64,000 nucleotides of DNA from Roseomonas alba (GTDB lineage Bacteria; Pseudomonadota; Alphaproteobacteria; Acetobacterales; Acetobacteraceae). A program made the translations under genes and the position numbers. The DNA is taken from the NCBI RefSeq assembly GCF_019430885.1, contig NZ_JAHYBZ010000007.1:310001-374000 (forward strand). The letters are read 5' to 3'. This document shows, one piece after another, positions 18,325 to 28,090 of this stretch. The first letter of the stretch is position 1, and each line of letters opens with the position of its first letter. Under the pieces are notes generated by a model. That model was not told the DNA's origin. It saw only the letters and a program-made list of their open reading frames with translations, and did no database searches.

Positions 18325-18915
18325 ATGGGCACGCGTTTCGAGGCGGACCCGCTCTATGGCTGCCCGTGTGAATCCTACCAGTTGCAGATCGGGCTGGCGG
18401 CGGCGGGGGGGGGGCTGGTCGCGGTGCAGCGGGCGCTGGCGGATGCCGGCGGCGACGGGCTGCATCTGATCCCGCCGGAAGCCCTGCATGTCACTGTGCT
18501 GCCGCTGATCGATGCCGCGAAGCAGCTCCCGAAGCCCAAGGCGGAGATCTGGGCGCGGCATGAGGCGGGCTGGCGGGCGGCGAGCGCCCAGGCCTGCCGG
18601 CGGATGGCGCCGTTCCGTCTGCGCTTTACCCGGCTGCGCGCCGAGGCGCGGGCGGTCATTGCCCTGGACGACGAGAATCCGCTGGCGGAGTTGCGCGCGG
18701 CGCTCGCCGGGGGCTGCGGGTTGCCGGAACGGCCGGTGCGTCGGCCGCAGATCACCCACGCAACCCTGCTGCGTGTCCGCGACCCCGAGCAGCTACGGTT
18801 GCCGGGGCGGCTGCCGGCCCTGTCGGTGGAGGTTCCGGTCCGTGGACTGCGGCTGGTGCGGGAGACGGTCTTCCCGACCCTGGCCTTCGACCTGCTGGCC
18901 GAATACGCGTTCTGA
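18325..18915 (+). CDS. 2H phosphoesterase / LigT-like protein
   Basis: The 196-residue protein has the two signature motifs of the 2H superfamily: HVT at residues 55-57 (ALHVTVLPL) and HAT at 145-147 (ITHATLLRV). Members hydrolyse cyclic phosphodiesters or join 2'-5' RNA ends. The spacing of about 90 residues fits. I chose the ATG at 18325, which begins the homologous part and has AGGGG upstream. The gene ends base-to-base against the convergent ProX gene. Confidence 0.75.
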   Translation: MGTRFEADPLYGCPCESYQLQIGLAAAGGGLVAVQRALADAGGDGLHLIPPEALHVTVLPLIDAAKQLPKPKAEIWARHEAGWRAASAQACRRMAPFRLRFTRLRAEARAVIALDDENPLAELRAALAGGCGLPERPVRRPQITHATLLRVRDPEQLRLPGRLPALSVEVPVRGLRLVRETVFPTLAFDLLAEYAF

Positions 18916-19422
18916 TCAGTCAGCGTCGAGGTCCAACACCGCGCAGGGGTGGCCGAGATCGGCCAGGAAATCGAGCAGTTCCGCCGGAGCAAGGGCCGTG
19001 CTGGCGGCATTGGTCAGCGGATGGACCCAGATGCGGGCGCAGTCCTCGACGAGGTGGCGGTCCATGACGAAGCGGACCGATCCGGGCGCCGCATTGACCA
19101 AGGCGAGCGGCGTGACCGAACCGGGGGTAACGCCGAGGGTCGCCTCAAGTTCCGCGGCACTGGCCATCGAAACCTTCCCGGCCCCGGCCAGCCGGGCCAG
19201 GGCGTTCACCGAGACCTGGCGGTCGGCCTCCAGCGTCGCGAGGAGGAAGGGCCCCTCCCCCTTCGCCGGACGAAGAAAGAGGTTCTTGGTATGGCCGCCG
19301 GGCAAGGTCGCTGCGATGTCCCGCCCCTCCGCCACGGTGAAGACCGGGCGGTGGTGGCGGGTCTCCGCGGCAACACCGGCAGCGGCGAGGCGGGCAAGGA
19401 GGCCTTCGGGCGTCTCGGGCAT
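18916..19422 (-). CDS. ProX-type aminoacyl-tRNA deacylase (prolyl-tRNA editing domain)
   Basis: The 168-residue stand-alone YbaK/ProX editing domain hydrolyses mischarged tRNA(Pro), typically Ala-tRNA(Pro). Visible conserved parts are HHRPVFTVAEG, GGHTKNLFLR with the invariant Lys46, and GVTPGSVTPLALVN. The C-terminus shows DRHLVEDCARIWVHPLTN. The length is typical. It begins directly after the stop of the Bug-type gene, so the two may be co-transcribed by chance of spacing; no functional link is obvious. Confidence 0.88.
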   Translation of the reverse strand: MPETPEGLLARLAAAGVAAETRHHRPVFTVAEGRDIAATLPGGHTKNLFLRPAKGEGPFLLATLEADRQVSVNALARLAGAGKVSMASAAELEATLGVTPGSVTPLALVNAAPGSVRFVMDRHLVEDCARIWVHPLTNAASTALAPAELLDFLADLGHPCAVLDLDAD

Positions 19423-20391
19423 TCAATCCAGTCGGAGGTTGTTCGCGCGCACCACCCTGGACCAGACCTCGATCTCATTGTCGAGCCATGTGCGGAAGTT
19501 TTCCGGTCCCTCGACCCGATTCACCGCGCCCAGAGCCGTGATGCGCTGGGCGGTGGCCGGCATGGCCATGGCGGAGGCGATCTCCGAGGCGAGGCGCACC
19601 ACGGTGGGCGCCGGGGTGCCGCCCTGGGCCAGGACGCCCTGCCACGTGCCGGAATCGGCGGCCGGCCAGCCCAGTTCGTGAAAGGTTGGGATGTCGGGGA
19701 AGTCAGCCAGGCGCGCCGGGCCGGTGACGGCAATGGGGCGCAGCGTGCCCTGCTTGCAGAAGGGGGCGGTCGCCGTGGCACCGTTGATGATCATCTGCGA
19801 TTCGCCGGCCGCAACGGCGGTGAGTGCTGCCGCGCCACCACGATAAGGCACCTGGGTGAGATCCGCCCCCCAATGCTGGGTGACCAGAAGGCCCGTAAGA
19901 TGGTTGCCGACGCCGATGCCGGCATGGCCGACATTCAGGCGCTGCGGATTGGCCTTGGCGAAGGCGACGAGTTCAGCAGCATTTTGCGCCGGAACGGACG
20001 GGTGCACGGCAAGGATGTAGGGCGCGTAGATCAGCATGGTGATCGGGGCGAGATCCCGCTTCAGGTCGAAGGGCAGGCGCGTGTAGAGCGACGGTGCGGT
20101 CGCGAGCGTCGAGACGTCGATCAGCAGCAGGGTGTGACCGTCGGGCGGGGATTTGGCGACGAGGTCGGCGCCGATATTGCCGCCCGCACCGGTGCGATTT
20201 TCCACCACGACATTCTGGCCGAGGGCGCGGGTGAGATCGGGCGCGAGGAGCCGGGCCAGGATGTCCGAGGTGCCGCCCGGGGCGAAGGGCACGATGAGGC
20301 GGATCGCGTGGTCAAAGGTCTGTGCGCGCAGGGTGCGCGGCGCCGACAAGGCAAGCGCGGCCGCAAGGCCGAGCGTGGAACGACGGTCCAT
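19423..20391 (-). CDS. Bug/TctC-type periplasmic solute-binding protein
   Basis: The 322-residue protein has a Tat- or Sec-like signal (MDRRSTLGLAAALALSAPRTLRAQ). The tripartite-tricarboxylate-receptor fold follows: IRLIVPFAPGGTSDILARLLAPDL, VVENRTGAGGNIGADLVAKSPPDGHTLL and the later PYRGGAAAL. Such proteins bind carboxylates for TctAB or signalling systems. No membrane partners lie next to it, so it is one of the orphan Bug proteins common in this type of bacterium. Confidence 0.9.
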   Translation of the reverse strand: MDRRSTLGLAAALALSAPRTLRAQTFDHAIRLIVPFAPGGTSDILARLLAPDLTRALGQNVVVENRTGAGGNIGADLVAKSPPDGHTLLLIDVSTLATAPSLYTRLPFDLKRDLAPITMLIYAPYILAVHPSVPAQNAAELVAFAKANPQRLNVGHAGIGVGNHLTGLLVTQHWGADLTQVPYRGGAAALTAVAAGESQMIINGATATAPFCKQGTLRPIAVTGPARLADFPDIPTFHELGWPAADSGTWQGVLAQGGTPAPTVVRLASEIASAMAMPATAQRITALGAVNRVEGPENFRTWLDNEIEVWSRVVRANNLRLD

Positions 20392-20533
20392 GGCGATAGT
20401 CCTCCCGGAGAGATTCGTTGCGGAAAGGATGATTCGGGCCGGGCATCGCTGTCGAGGAGAATTCGAAATTTGCCGTACAGGGTGGCTTGCAATCCCGGTG
20501 GGCCATGGTAGAAGCCCGGCCTCCGCACGGAGC

Positions 20534-20608
<75 letters not shown>

Positions 20609-20931
20609 TTCTTCTCTCTCACAACCTGTCTCTCCTGGTCACGGCACCGCGCTGAGGCGCAGGTTTGGCCGGGGTTCGCGCGCGGACCTTGATACTTCGA
20701 CCGCGCAACAGAGGCCCGGTGGGCGTCTCTGTTCTTCCCGTTCTCTCCGAACCTCGGGACTTGGGCGATTCAGTCTACAAGCTTTAGTGCGTTGTTTTTC
20801 CACAGCCTTCTACGGTGGTGAGCTTCGAGCATTCAGCGACGCTGTTGCATGGGCAATGCCCCCAGAAGCACGAATTCCCGCGCTTCGCCCCCAAGCCATG
20901 GCAATTTCCGATACTGTGTTACTGTTCCGGC
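20609..20931. other. Intergenic region between tRNA-Gly and hsdR
   Basis: These 323 bases hold no convincing gene. A 7 bp stem (AACAGAG at 20707-20713 with CTCTGTT at 20727-20733) may end the tRNA transcript. The hsdR promoter must lie in the comparatively AT-rich part from about 20770. An in-frame extension of hsdR to 20815 is open but has no restriction-domain character. Confidence 0.5.
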
Positions 20932-23706
20932 ATGGACGGTCAGGGGCGGGGACACCGCGAAGCAGCACCAGAGGCGCGCGCGCGGCAAATCATCGACGCC
21001 GCCCTCATCATCGCCGGCTGGATCGTCCAGGACCGCGACGAGGTGAACCTCCACGCGGGCCCAGGCATCGCCGTCCGTGAAACCCCCACAGCCACCGGCC
21101 CGGCCGATTATCTCCTATTCCTCGACGGCCGCGCCTGCGGCGTCCTCGAAGCCAAGCCGGAGGGCACCACCCTGCTCGGCGTCGTGAACCAGGGCACCGA
21201 CTACACCCGCGCCGCACCGGCCCGGTATCCCGCCTGGGCCGACCCGCTCCCCTTCGTCTATGTCTCCACCGGCGCGGAAACCCTGTTCCAGGACGCCCGA
21301 GACCCACACGCCCGCCCGCGCCGCATCTTTGCCCCGCACCGGCCCGAGACCCTGCGCGCTATGCTCCAGGCCGGCAACAGCCTGCGCGCCCGTCTCGCCA
21401 CCCTGCCGCCGCTTGACGCCTCCCGCCTCCGCCCCTGCCAGGCCGAGGCCATCGCGGGCGTCGAAACATCCCTCGCTGCGGGCAAGCCCCGTGCCCTCGT
21501 CTCGATGGCGACCGGTGCCGGCAAGACCTACACCGCCTGCGCCCTGACCCACCGGCTGCTCTCGCCCCCGGTCCGCATGGGCCGCGTCCTGTTCCTGGTG
21601 GACCGCGCCAATCTCGGCACCCAGGCCAAGCGCGAGTTCGACGCCTTCACTCCCGGCGGCGCCGGCCTGCTGTTCCGCGAGGAATTCACCGTCCAGCACC
21701 TGCAGGGCAGCGCCATCGACCCCTCGGCCAGCGTGGTGATCTCCACCGTCCAGCGCCTCTATTCCGTTTTGCGCGGCCAACCCTTGGACGATGAGGACGA
21801 CGAACGCGGTGGCTTCGAGCGCCCCGATGACCACGCCCAGCGCCCCGTCACCTACAATCCCGACATCCCGCCCGAGACCTTCGACCTCATCATCGTCGAT
21901 GAGTGCCACCGCTCCATCTACGGCTCCTGGCGCCAGGTGCTGGAATACTTCGACGCCTTCCTTGTCGGCCTGACCGCCACCCCCGGCCGCCACACCCTGG
22001 GCTTCTTCCAGCAGAACATCGTCAGCCAATACCCCTTCGAGCGCTCCGTCGCTGACGGCGTGAACGTGGATTTCGAGGTCTGGCGCGTCCGCACCGAGGT
22101 CGGCGAGCGCGGCGGCACCATCCCCGCCGGCTTCGCCGTCCCGCACCGCGACAAGGAAACCCGCCGTCGCCGCCTCGCCGCGTTGGAGGAGGACCGCCCC
22201 TACGCCCCCAGCGAACTCAACCGCGCGATCGAGAACCCGAACCAGATCCGCACCGTGCTGCAGGCCTATCGTGACGCCCTGCCCACGCAGTTGTTCCCCG
22301 GCCGGGCCGAGGTGCCGAAGACGCTGATCTTCTGCCAGTCCGACAGCCACGCCGAGACGGTGACGGAGATCGCCCGCGAAGTCTTCGAGGGCGACGCCCG
22401 CTTCGCCCAGAAGATCACCTACAAGGCCACCGGGCGAACGGGGCAGGAACTGATCCAGGACTTCCGCACCGACCACCTGTTCCGCATCGCCACCACCGTG
22501 GACATGGTCGCCACCGGCACGGACATCCGGCCGCTGGAGGTGTTGATCTTCCTGCGCGACGTGCGCAGCGCCCAGTATTTCGAGCAGATGCGCGGCCGCG
22601 GATCCCGCACCATCCTGCCCACCGACCTGCAACGCGCGACCCCCTCGGCCGAGCGCAAGGACCGCTTCATCATCGTGGACGCGGTCGGCGTGACGGAGAG
22701 CGTGAAGACGCCCACCGAGCCGCTGGAACGCGACCGCACCCTCAGCCTCGAAGCCCTGCTGGAACGCGTCGCCTTCGGCCACACGGACGAGGACACCTGC
22801 GCCACCCTCGCCGGCCGCTTGGCGCGGCTGGAAGGCCGCCTGCCCGACCCGGCGAAGGCCGACCTGCGGCAGACCGCCCACGGCGCCACCCTGACCGACC
22901 TGGCGCGCGCCCTGGTGGACGCCGCCGACCCTATCCGCATCGAGGCGAAGGCCCGCGAGACCGGCGCCGCCTCCCCCGAGGATGACGCCGCCTGGGACGC
23001 CGCGGCCGAGGCCCTGCGCGCCGAGGCCTGCAAGCCCATCGCCGCCAACCCCGCGCTGCGCCGCGCCATCCTCGAGGCGCAGCGGCAGACCGAGATCATT
23101 GTGGACGAGTTGACGCCCGACGCCGTCCTCTCCGCCGATTTCGACCTGAAGCGCGCCACCGAGATCACCGAACGCTTCACCCGCTTCCTGGACGAGGAAC
23201 AGGACCGGCTGGCGGCGCTGGCCATCCTCTATGCCCGCCCGCACGCGCAGCGGCGCCTGACCTACGCCATGCTGCAGGAATTGCGGCAGGCCATGGCGCG
23301 GCCGCCCTGGCTGTTGGACGACAGGAACGTCTGGGCATGCTACCGCCGCCTGCATGCGGGTCAGACGCGCGCGCCGGCCGGGCTGCTGACCGATCTGGTC
23401 GGGTTGGTGCGCTACGCCATCGGCGCGCGGGCGGTGCTGGCGCCCTTCGCGCCGGACGTGAACCGCAACTTCGAACTCTGGCTCGGCCGCGAGAAGAAGG
23501 CCGGGCGCGACTACACCGAGGCGCAGATGGAGTGGCTGCGACTGATGAAGGAATGGGTGGCGAGCAACGTGGACCTGACGATGAACGATCTCCGCGAGGT
23601 TCCGGATTTCTCCTCACGCGGCGGCACGGCGCGGGCGCGTGTGCTGTTCGGTGCTGACCGGCTGCCGACACTGGTCGATGACCTGGCCGACGCGCTGGTG
23701 GCGTAA
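20932..23706 (+). CDS. hsdR: Type I restriction enzyme, restriction/translocation subunit HsdR
   Basis: The 924-residue protein has an N-terminal PD-(D/E)xK nuclease region with Asp59 (GPADY) and EAK at 73-75. An SF2 translocase follows: MATGAGKT at 192-199, DECH at 323-326, TATP shortly after and QMRGRGSR as motif VI. A long helical C-terminal domain of the EcoEI type ends the protein. It cuts and translocates unmodified DNA together with HsdS and HsdM. I chose the ATG at 20932 because the upstream extension (to 20815) is unlike the family. The hsdS gene starts 2 bases after its stop. Confidence 0.93.
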   Translation: MDGQGRGHREAAPEARARQIIDAALIIAGWIVQDRDEVNLHAGPGIAVRETPTATGPADYLLFLDGRACGVLEAKPEGTTLLGVVNQGTDYTRAAPARYPAWADPLPFVYVSTGAETLFQDARDPHARPRRIFAPHRPETLRAMLQAGNSLRARLATLPPLDASRLRPCQAEAIAGVETSLAAGKPRALVSMATGAGKTYTACALTHRLLSPPVRMGRVLFLVDRANLGTQAKREFDAFTPGGAGLLFREEFTVQHLQGSAIDPSASVVISTVQRLYSVLRGQPLDDEDDERGGFERPDDHAQRPVTYNPDIPPETFDLIIVDECHRSIYGSWRQVLEYFDAFLVGLTATPGRHTLGFFQQNIVSQYPFERSVADGVNVDFEVWRVRTEVGERGGTIPAGFAVPHRDKETRRRRLAALEEDRPYAPSELNRAIENPNQIRTVLQAYRDALPTQLFPGRAEVPKTLIFCQSDSHAETVTEIAREVFEGDARFAQKITYKATGRTGQELIQDFRTDHLFRIATTVDMVATGTDIRPLEVLIFLRDVRSAQYFEQMRGRGSRTILPTDLQRATPSAERKDRFIIVDAVGVTESVKTPTEPLERDRTLSLEALLERVAFGHTDEDTCATLAGRLARLEGRLPDPAKADLRQTAHGATLTDLARALVDAADPIRIEAKARETGAASPEDDAAWDAAAEALRAEACKPIAANPALRRAILEAQRQTEIIVDELTPDAVLSADFDLKRATEITERFTRFLDEEQDRLAALAILYARPHAQRRLTYAMLQELRQAMARPPWLLDDRNVWACYRRLHAGQTRAPAGLLTDLVGLVRYAIGARAVLAPFAPDVNRNFELWLGREKKAGRDYTEAQMEWLRLMKEWVASNVDLTMNDLREVPDFSSRGGTARARVLFGADRLPTLVDDLADALVA

Positions 23707-23708
23707 GG

Positions 23709-25217
23709 ATGGATGCGCTGCCCGGTGAGACGCCGCCGCCCGGCTGGGCCGTCGCGCCGCTCGGCGATCTGATCAAGGGCATCGAAGCCGGCAAGAACGT
23801 CGCCGCCATTGGTCGTCCGCCCGAGGATAGCGAAACCGGGATCGTGAAGGTGAGCGCCGTCACCTGGGGCGAGTTCGACGAGGACGAAAGCAAGGCGCTG
23901 CCGCCGGGCGCCGCAATCGATCCGGCGCATCTGATCCGTCCCGGCGACTTCCTCATCTCGCGCGCCAACACGATTGAGTTGGTCGGCGCCCCGGTCATCG
24001 TGAAGCAGTTCCGGCGCCGTCTGGTGCTGAGCGACAAGGTTCTGCGGCTGCGCGTCGTCGAGGGCTTCGATCGCTGGCTTGAGTTGTTCCTCAAGTCGCA
24101 TTTCGGCCGTGTGCAGATCGAGCAGTATGCGACCGGCGCGCAGCTTTCGATGCGCAACATCTCGCAAGAGAACCTACGGCGCATCACCCTGCCGGTCCCG
24201 CCAGAGGCCGAACAGACCCGCATCGTCGCCGCGGTGAACGCGCTGTTCGAGGATGTGGAGGCCGGCGAAGCCGCGCTGGCGCGGGCGCGCGAGGGCCTGA
24301 CGCAGTTCCGCGCAAGCCTCCTCCACGCCGCCTGCACCGGAGCCCTCACCGCCGACTGGCGCGCGGCGAACCCGACGAACGAGACGGGCGAGGATTTGCT
24401 CCATCAGTTGCTCGCGGCACGCAGCGAGGACAGCAGCCGGCGCGCGCGCGCCATTCTCGCGCCGGATGTTACCGATGAGGCACCGCTGCCATCAGGGTGG
24501 TGCTGGGCGTCGGTGGATCAGGTCACGAACTTCCTCGGAAATGGCCTCGCCCGAGCGCCGGACGGCGATACAACGGATCGACGCATTCTCCGCATTTCGG
24601 CGGTCCGTCCGCTCAAGGTGGATCACGCCGAGCATCGTTTCTACCGCCCCTTGCCAGCGGAGAACTTGGCCGGCGCCACGACGCAGCGGCACGATCTCCT
24701 GGTCACGCGCTACTCAGGCTCGGAGCAGTATGTCGGCGTCTGTGGTCTCGTGCGCTTTGATGAGCCGCTGCTGTTCCCCGACAAGGTGATGTGCGCACGT
24801 CCTCTGCCCGGTTTCAGCGATCTCGCCGAGTATCTGGAAGTGGCGCTGAATGCCGGGCCGAGCCGCGCATACATCGCCAGGAACATCAGGACGACTGCTG
24901 GTCAGAAGGGTATTGCGGGATCGTCCATTCGCGCATGCCCTGTCCCGCTTCCGCCTCGTCGCGAACTCGTCGCCATCGTCGCCGCAGTTCGCGAGGCACA
25001 GACCGATGCGACGGAATTGCCGGCGGATGAGTTCGCTGCGCGCCTCCGCCAATCCATCCTCCACGCCGCCTTCACCGGCCGCCTCGTCCCGCAGGACCCG
25101 GCCGACGAACCCGCCGCCGCCCTGCTCGCGCGCCTGCGCGCCGCCCCCGCCACCACGCGCCGCCCGCGCCAGCGCCGCGCCGCCGCGCCGCCCGACCTGA
25201 TCGAGACGCCCGCATGA
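23709..25217 (+). CDS. hsdS: Type I restriction enzyme specificity subunit HsdS
   Basis: The 502-residue protein carries two target-recognition domains, at roughly 10-190 and 260-430. Each ends in a helical spacer: VPPEAEQTRIVAAVNALFEDVEAGE and later LPPRRELVAIVAAVREAQTD. The spacers are followed by the repeated signature LLHAACTGALTADW / ILHAAFTGRLVPQD. It selects the bipartite DNA target for methylation and cleavage. Both domains appear intact, so the system is probably active. Its last bases overlap hsdM by 4 (ATGA). The target sequence cannot be read from the protein. Confidence 0.92.
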   Translation: MDALPGETPPPGWAVAPLGDLIKGIEAGKNVAAIGRPPEDSETGIVKVSAVTWGEFDEDESKALPPGAAIDPAHLIRPGDFLISRANTIELVGAPVIVKQFRRRLVLSDKVLRLRVVEGFDRWLELFLKSHFGRVQIEQYATGAQLSMRNISQENLRRITLPVPPEAEQTRIVAAVNALFEDVEAGEAALARAREGLTQFRASLLHAACTGALTADWRAANPTNETGEDLLHQLLAARSEDSSRRARAILAPDVTDEAPLPSGWCWASVDQVTNFLGNGLARAPDGDTTDRRILRISAVRPLKVDHAEHRFYRPLPAENLAGATTQRHDLLVTRYSGSEQYVGVCGLVRFDEPLLFPDKVMCARPLPGFSDLAEYLEVALNAGPSRAYIARNIRTTAGQKGIAGSSIRACPVPLPPRRELVAIVAAVREAQTDATELPADEFAARLRQSILHAAFTGRLVPQDPADEPAAALLARLRAAPATTRRPRQRRAAAPPDLIETPA

Positions 25218-26665
25218 GCGAGACGGAGAACATCCTCACCGCGAAGGTCTGGAACCTCGCCCATGTGATGAACAATGCCGGCGTCGGCTCCGGCGACTAT
25301 GTGGAGCAGGTCACCTACCTGCTCTTCCTCAAGCTCGATGCCGAGCGCGAGGAGGACGGCTTGCCCTCCCTCCTGCCCGAGGACTGCCGCTGGGCGCGCC
25401 TCGCCGCGCTCACGGGCCGCGAACTCGCGCAACACTACGCCCGCACGCTGGAAACGCTGGCCGCGCAGCCCGGCCTCGTCGGCACCATCTACACCCGCGC
25501 CCGCAACACCATCGAGGAACCGGCCCACCTGCACCGCCTGGTGCGCATGATCGGCGCCGAAACCTGGTCCGGCTTCGGCGTCGACGTAAAGGGCGCGATC
25601 TACGAAAGCCTGCTGGAGCGCACCGCCTCCGACACCAAGTCCGGCGCCGGCCAGTATTTCACCCCGCGCCCCGTCATCCAGGCCTGCGTCGAGGTGGTGG
25701 ACCCGAAGCCCGGCCAGACCGTCTGCGACCCCGCCTGCGGCACCGCCGGCTTCCTCCTCGCCGCCTACGAGCACATGCGCCACAAGCCCGAGGCGCGCGA
25801 CCGCGAGACGGGGCGGCGGATGCGGGAGGAAGGCTTCACCGGCTACGACATCGTCGCCGGCGTGGCGCGGCTCGCGGCGATGAACCTCTATTTGCACGGC
25901 CTCGGCCGCGCCGACACCACGCCGATCCACCGCGCCGATGCGCTGCTGGCCGACCCCGGCAAGCGGTGGGACGTGATCCTGACCAACCCGCCCTTCGGCC
26001 GCCGCCAGTCCATCCAGGTCTTCACCGGTGACGGCGAGGCCGAGACCGAGCGCGAGGACTACCAACGCCCCGACTTCGGCGTGACCACCGGCAACAAGCA
26101 GCTCAACTTCGTCCAGCACATCATGACCGTGCTGGCGCCGGGGGGCGTCGCCGCGGTGGTGCTGCCCGACAACGTGCTGTTCGAAGGCGGCACCGGCGAG
26201 CGCATCCGCCGTCGCCTGCTCGACGAGTTCGAGTGCCACACCCTGCTGCGCCTGCCGACCGGCATCTTCTACCGCCAGGGCGTGAAGGCGAACGTGCTGT
26301 TCTTCGAGGCCCGCCCGCGCCGCAAGGAACCCTGGAGCGAGGCGCTGTGGGTCTACGATCTGCGCACCAACAAGCGTTTCACCCTGAAGGAACGCCCGCT
26401 TCGCTATGCGGATATGGAGGAGTTCGTCGGCCTGGCGAAACTCTCCGACCGCACGAAGCGGCAGGAGACGGAGCGGTTCAAGCGCTTCACCTACGCCGAG
26501 CTCGCCGCGCGCGAGAAGCTGGACCTGAACCTGACTTGGCTGCGCGAGGACGGCACGACCGACCCGGCCTCGCTGCCGCCGCCGGCCGAAATCGCCGCCA
26601 GCATCGCCGACGACCTGGAAGCCGCCCTGGCACGCTTCCGGGCAGTCGCGGCCCGGCTTGGCTGA
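25214..26665 (+). CDS. hsdM: Type I restriction enzyme methyltransferase subunit HsdM
   Basis: The 483-residue N6-adenine methyltransferase has an N-terminal helical HsdM domain (VWNLAHVMNNAGV...YLLFLKLDAE). SAM motif I is DPACGTAGF at 172-180 and catalytic motif IV is NPPFG at 258-262. GAGQYFTPRPVIQ before motif I is the family hallmark. It modifies the HsdS target and forms the M2S core. The order R-S-M is unusual but known. The stop overlaps the next gene by one base (TGATG), so two further genes are coupled to the restriction operon. Confidence 0.94.
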   Translation: MSETENILTAKVWNLAHVMNNAGVGSGDYVEQVTYLLFLKLDAEREEDGLPSLLPEDCRWARLAALTGRELAQHYARTLETLAAQPGLVGTIYTRARNTIEEPAHLHRLVRMIGAETWSGFGVDVKGAIYESLLERTASDTKSGAGQYFTPRPVIQACVEVVDPKPGQTVCDPACGTAGFLLAAYEHMRHKPEARDRETGRRMREEGFTGYDIVAGVARLAAMNLYLHGLGRADTTPIHRADALLADPGKRWDVILTNPPFGRRQSIQVFTGDGEAETEREDYQRPDFGVTTGNKQLNFVQHIMTVLAPGGVAAVVLPDNVLFEGGTGERIRRRLLDEFECHTLLRLPTGIFYRQGVKANVLFFEARPRRKEPWSEALWVYDLRTNKRFTLKERPLRYADMEEFVGLAKLSDRTKRQETERFKRFTYAELAAREKLDLNLTWLREDGTTDPASLPPPAEIAASIADDLEAALARFRAVAARLG

Positions 26666-27255
26666 TGGCGCCCGAGCCCGACACCGAGGATGCCGACAAC
26701 GCCGCGCTGCTGCGGGATCTCTCGGCATTCCTGGCCGTCCAGAAATCCCTGACCACACCGATCCGGTGGGTCGAGGATGGCAGCTATCTCCGCTTCACCT
26801 CCACGCTCGATGTCGGGGAAGTGACGGACGACCGGGTTCGCTTGCTGGGCCGTGCGCATGCCGTGATGCCCGATCGCAGCGTGTCCCTCGTCCTCACCTG
26901 GCAGGCGGCCTCGGGTCGGCCGCAGCCTTTCGAGCGCTGCGAGTGGCGACCACACGACCGCCACACGAACAGGGCAATCGTGCCGAAACCGCATCGGCAC
27001 CGGATCATCGAGACCAGTCATCGCCACCCGCTCGCGCTCAACGCACGCGTCTCGACCGGGCTGGCGGCGGCCATGGCCGAGAATCTGCCTGCGGCGGAGG
27101 CGCTCGACCCTGAACCTGCCGACTGGCCCGCCTTCGCGGCTGCCGCTGCTGCGGCCTGGCTCATTCCCGACCTTGTTCACGTGCCGCCCCCGCCATGGCA
27201 ATATGACCTGCTGCCTTTCGCGGACAACATGCGACGGGGAGGGCGTGGCAGATGA
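26665..27255 (+). CDS. Unknown protein coupled to the type I restriction operon (196 aa)
   Basis: I do not recognise this family with confidence. The middle has a compact beta-rich look (SLTTPIRWVEDGSYLRFTS, SVSLVLTWQAASGRPQPFERCEWRPHD). A His/Pro-rich stretch HTN..VPKPHRHRIIETSHRHP comes next, and the C-terminus ends in an amphipathic Ala-rich helix. There is no signal or membrane segment. It begins on the last base of hsdM and overlaps the following DUF1828-like gene by 4 bases, so translation of all three is tied. Histidine-rich HxHR motifs could be catalytic or metal-binding. An antitoxin-, toxin- or restriction-accessory role is inference only. Confidence 0.65.
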   Translation: MAPEPDTEDADNAALLRDLSAFLAVQKSLTTPIRWVEDGSYLRFTSTLDVGEVTDDRVRLLGRAHAVMPDRSVSLVLTWQAASGRPQPFERCEWRPHDRHTNRAIVPKPHRHRIIETSHRHPLALNARVSTGLAAAMAENLPAAEALDPEPADWPAFAAAAAAAWLIPDLVHVPPPPWQYDLLPFADNMRRGGRGR

Positions 27256-28031
27256 CGATCACAAGCTTCATTGCGAATGCCCCGGCGTCGTCCGGGCTGG
27301 ACCAGATCGCGGCGGAGATCCTTCGCGGCCTCGCGAATGCCGAGGTCTTCGGCGGCCGGGCCTATCTTCGCACGCCGATGCTTCTGCCCTCGGGATCGTC
27401 CGTGGTGGTGGTCATCGAGCAGGAGGACACCGACCGCTACCGCATCACCGACCTCGGCCAGGGACACGATGAGGCTGAAACGCTCGGCTTCGCCCGGGTG
27501 TATCGGCGCCAGGCCGAGGAGATCGCGCGGCTGCAAGGCCTGATCGCCACGCACGGTACGCTGTGGCTCGGGGACCTCGCGCGTGACGAGTTGCCAGGCG
27601 CCGCGATGACGTTGGCGACCGCGGTTCTGCGCGCCTTCGAGCGAGCCATGGTCCGTTCCGCCGATCGCCGACCGCAGACCGCGGCGGATCGGCTGGTCGC
27701 GCGCCTGCATCGGCTGTTTCCTGACCGGCAGGTTCGCGGTGAGGTGGAGGTTCGCGGCGTCTCGACCCATGCGTGGCAGGTCGATGCCGCGGTGGAGATG
27801 GAGCGGGGGCTGGCGCTGTTCGACGTCGTGTCACCCGCGCCTGTGTCCGTGGCCTTCGCGGCAGCCAAGTTCCATGACATCGCATTGCTGGAGAACGCGC
27901 CTGCACGGATCGCGGTGGTGCGGCGGAAGGATGCGTTCGGGGATCTGCTTCCTGTTGTCGCCCAGGCGGCCAAGGTCGTGCAGGAGGATGCCTCCGACGC
28001 AACCTTCGAGCGCCTGGCAAAGGCGGCCTGA
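27252..28031 (+). CDS. DUF1828-like protein at the end of the restriction operon
   Basis: The 259-residue protein has an N-terminal half like DUF1828: VVVVIEQEDTDRYRITDLGQGHDEAETLG, then a helical region with LATAVLRAFERAM. The C-terminal half could be a DUF1829-like domain (WQVDAAVEMERGLALFDVVSP...FHDIALL...RIAVVRRKD). The molecular function of these domains is not established; they recur next to short unknown partners, as here. The overlap of 4 bases with the preceding gene suggests a stoichiometric pair. The stop is 60 bases from a convergent gene. The assignment to DUF1828 is from pattern memory. Confidence 0.6.
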   Translation: MTITSFIANAPASSGLDQIAAEILRGLANAEVFGGRAYLRTPMLLPSGSSVVVVIEQEDTDRYRITDLGQGHDEAETLGFARVYRRQAEEIARLQGLIATHGTLWLGDLARDELPGAAMTLATAVLRAFERAMVRSADRRPQTAADRLVARLHRLFPDRQVRGEVEVRGVSTHAWQVDAAVEMERGLALFDVVSPAPVSVAFAAAKFHDIALLENAPARIAVVRRKDAFGDLLPVVAQAAKVVQEDASDATFERLAKAA

Positions 28032-28090
28032 GGATCGGTGGCCCGCGCAGCCACGCCGGCATCACCTGGCGCAGGTGGCAGATTGTCGGA

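Noticed and set aside
20707-20733. 7 bp hairpin after tRNA-Gly as a firm terminator
   Set aside because: Short stem, 13-base loop and no U-tract; mentioned only as a weak possibility.
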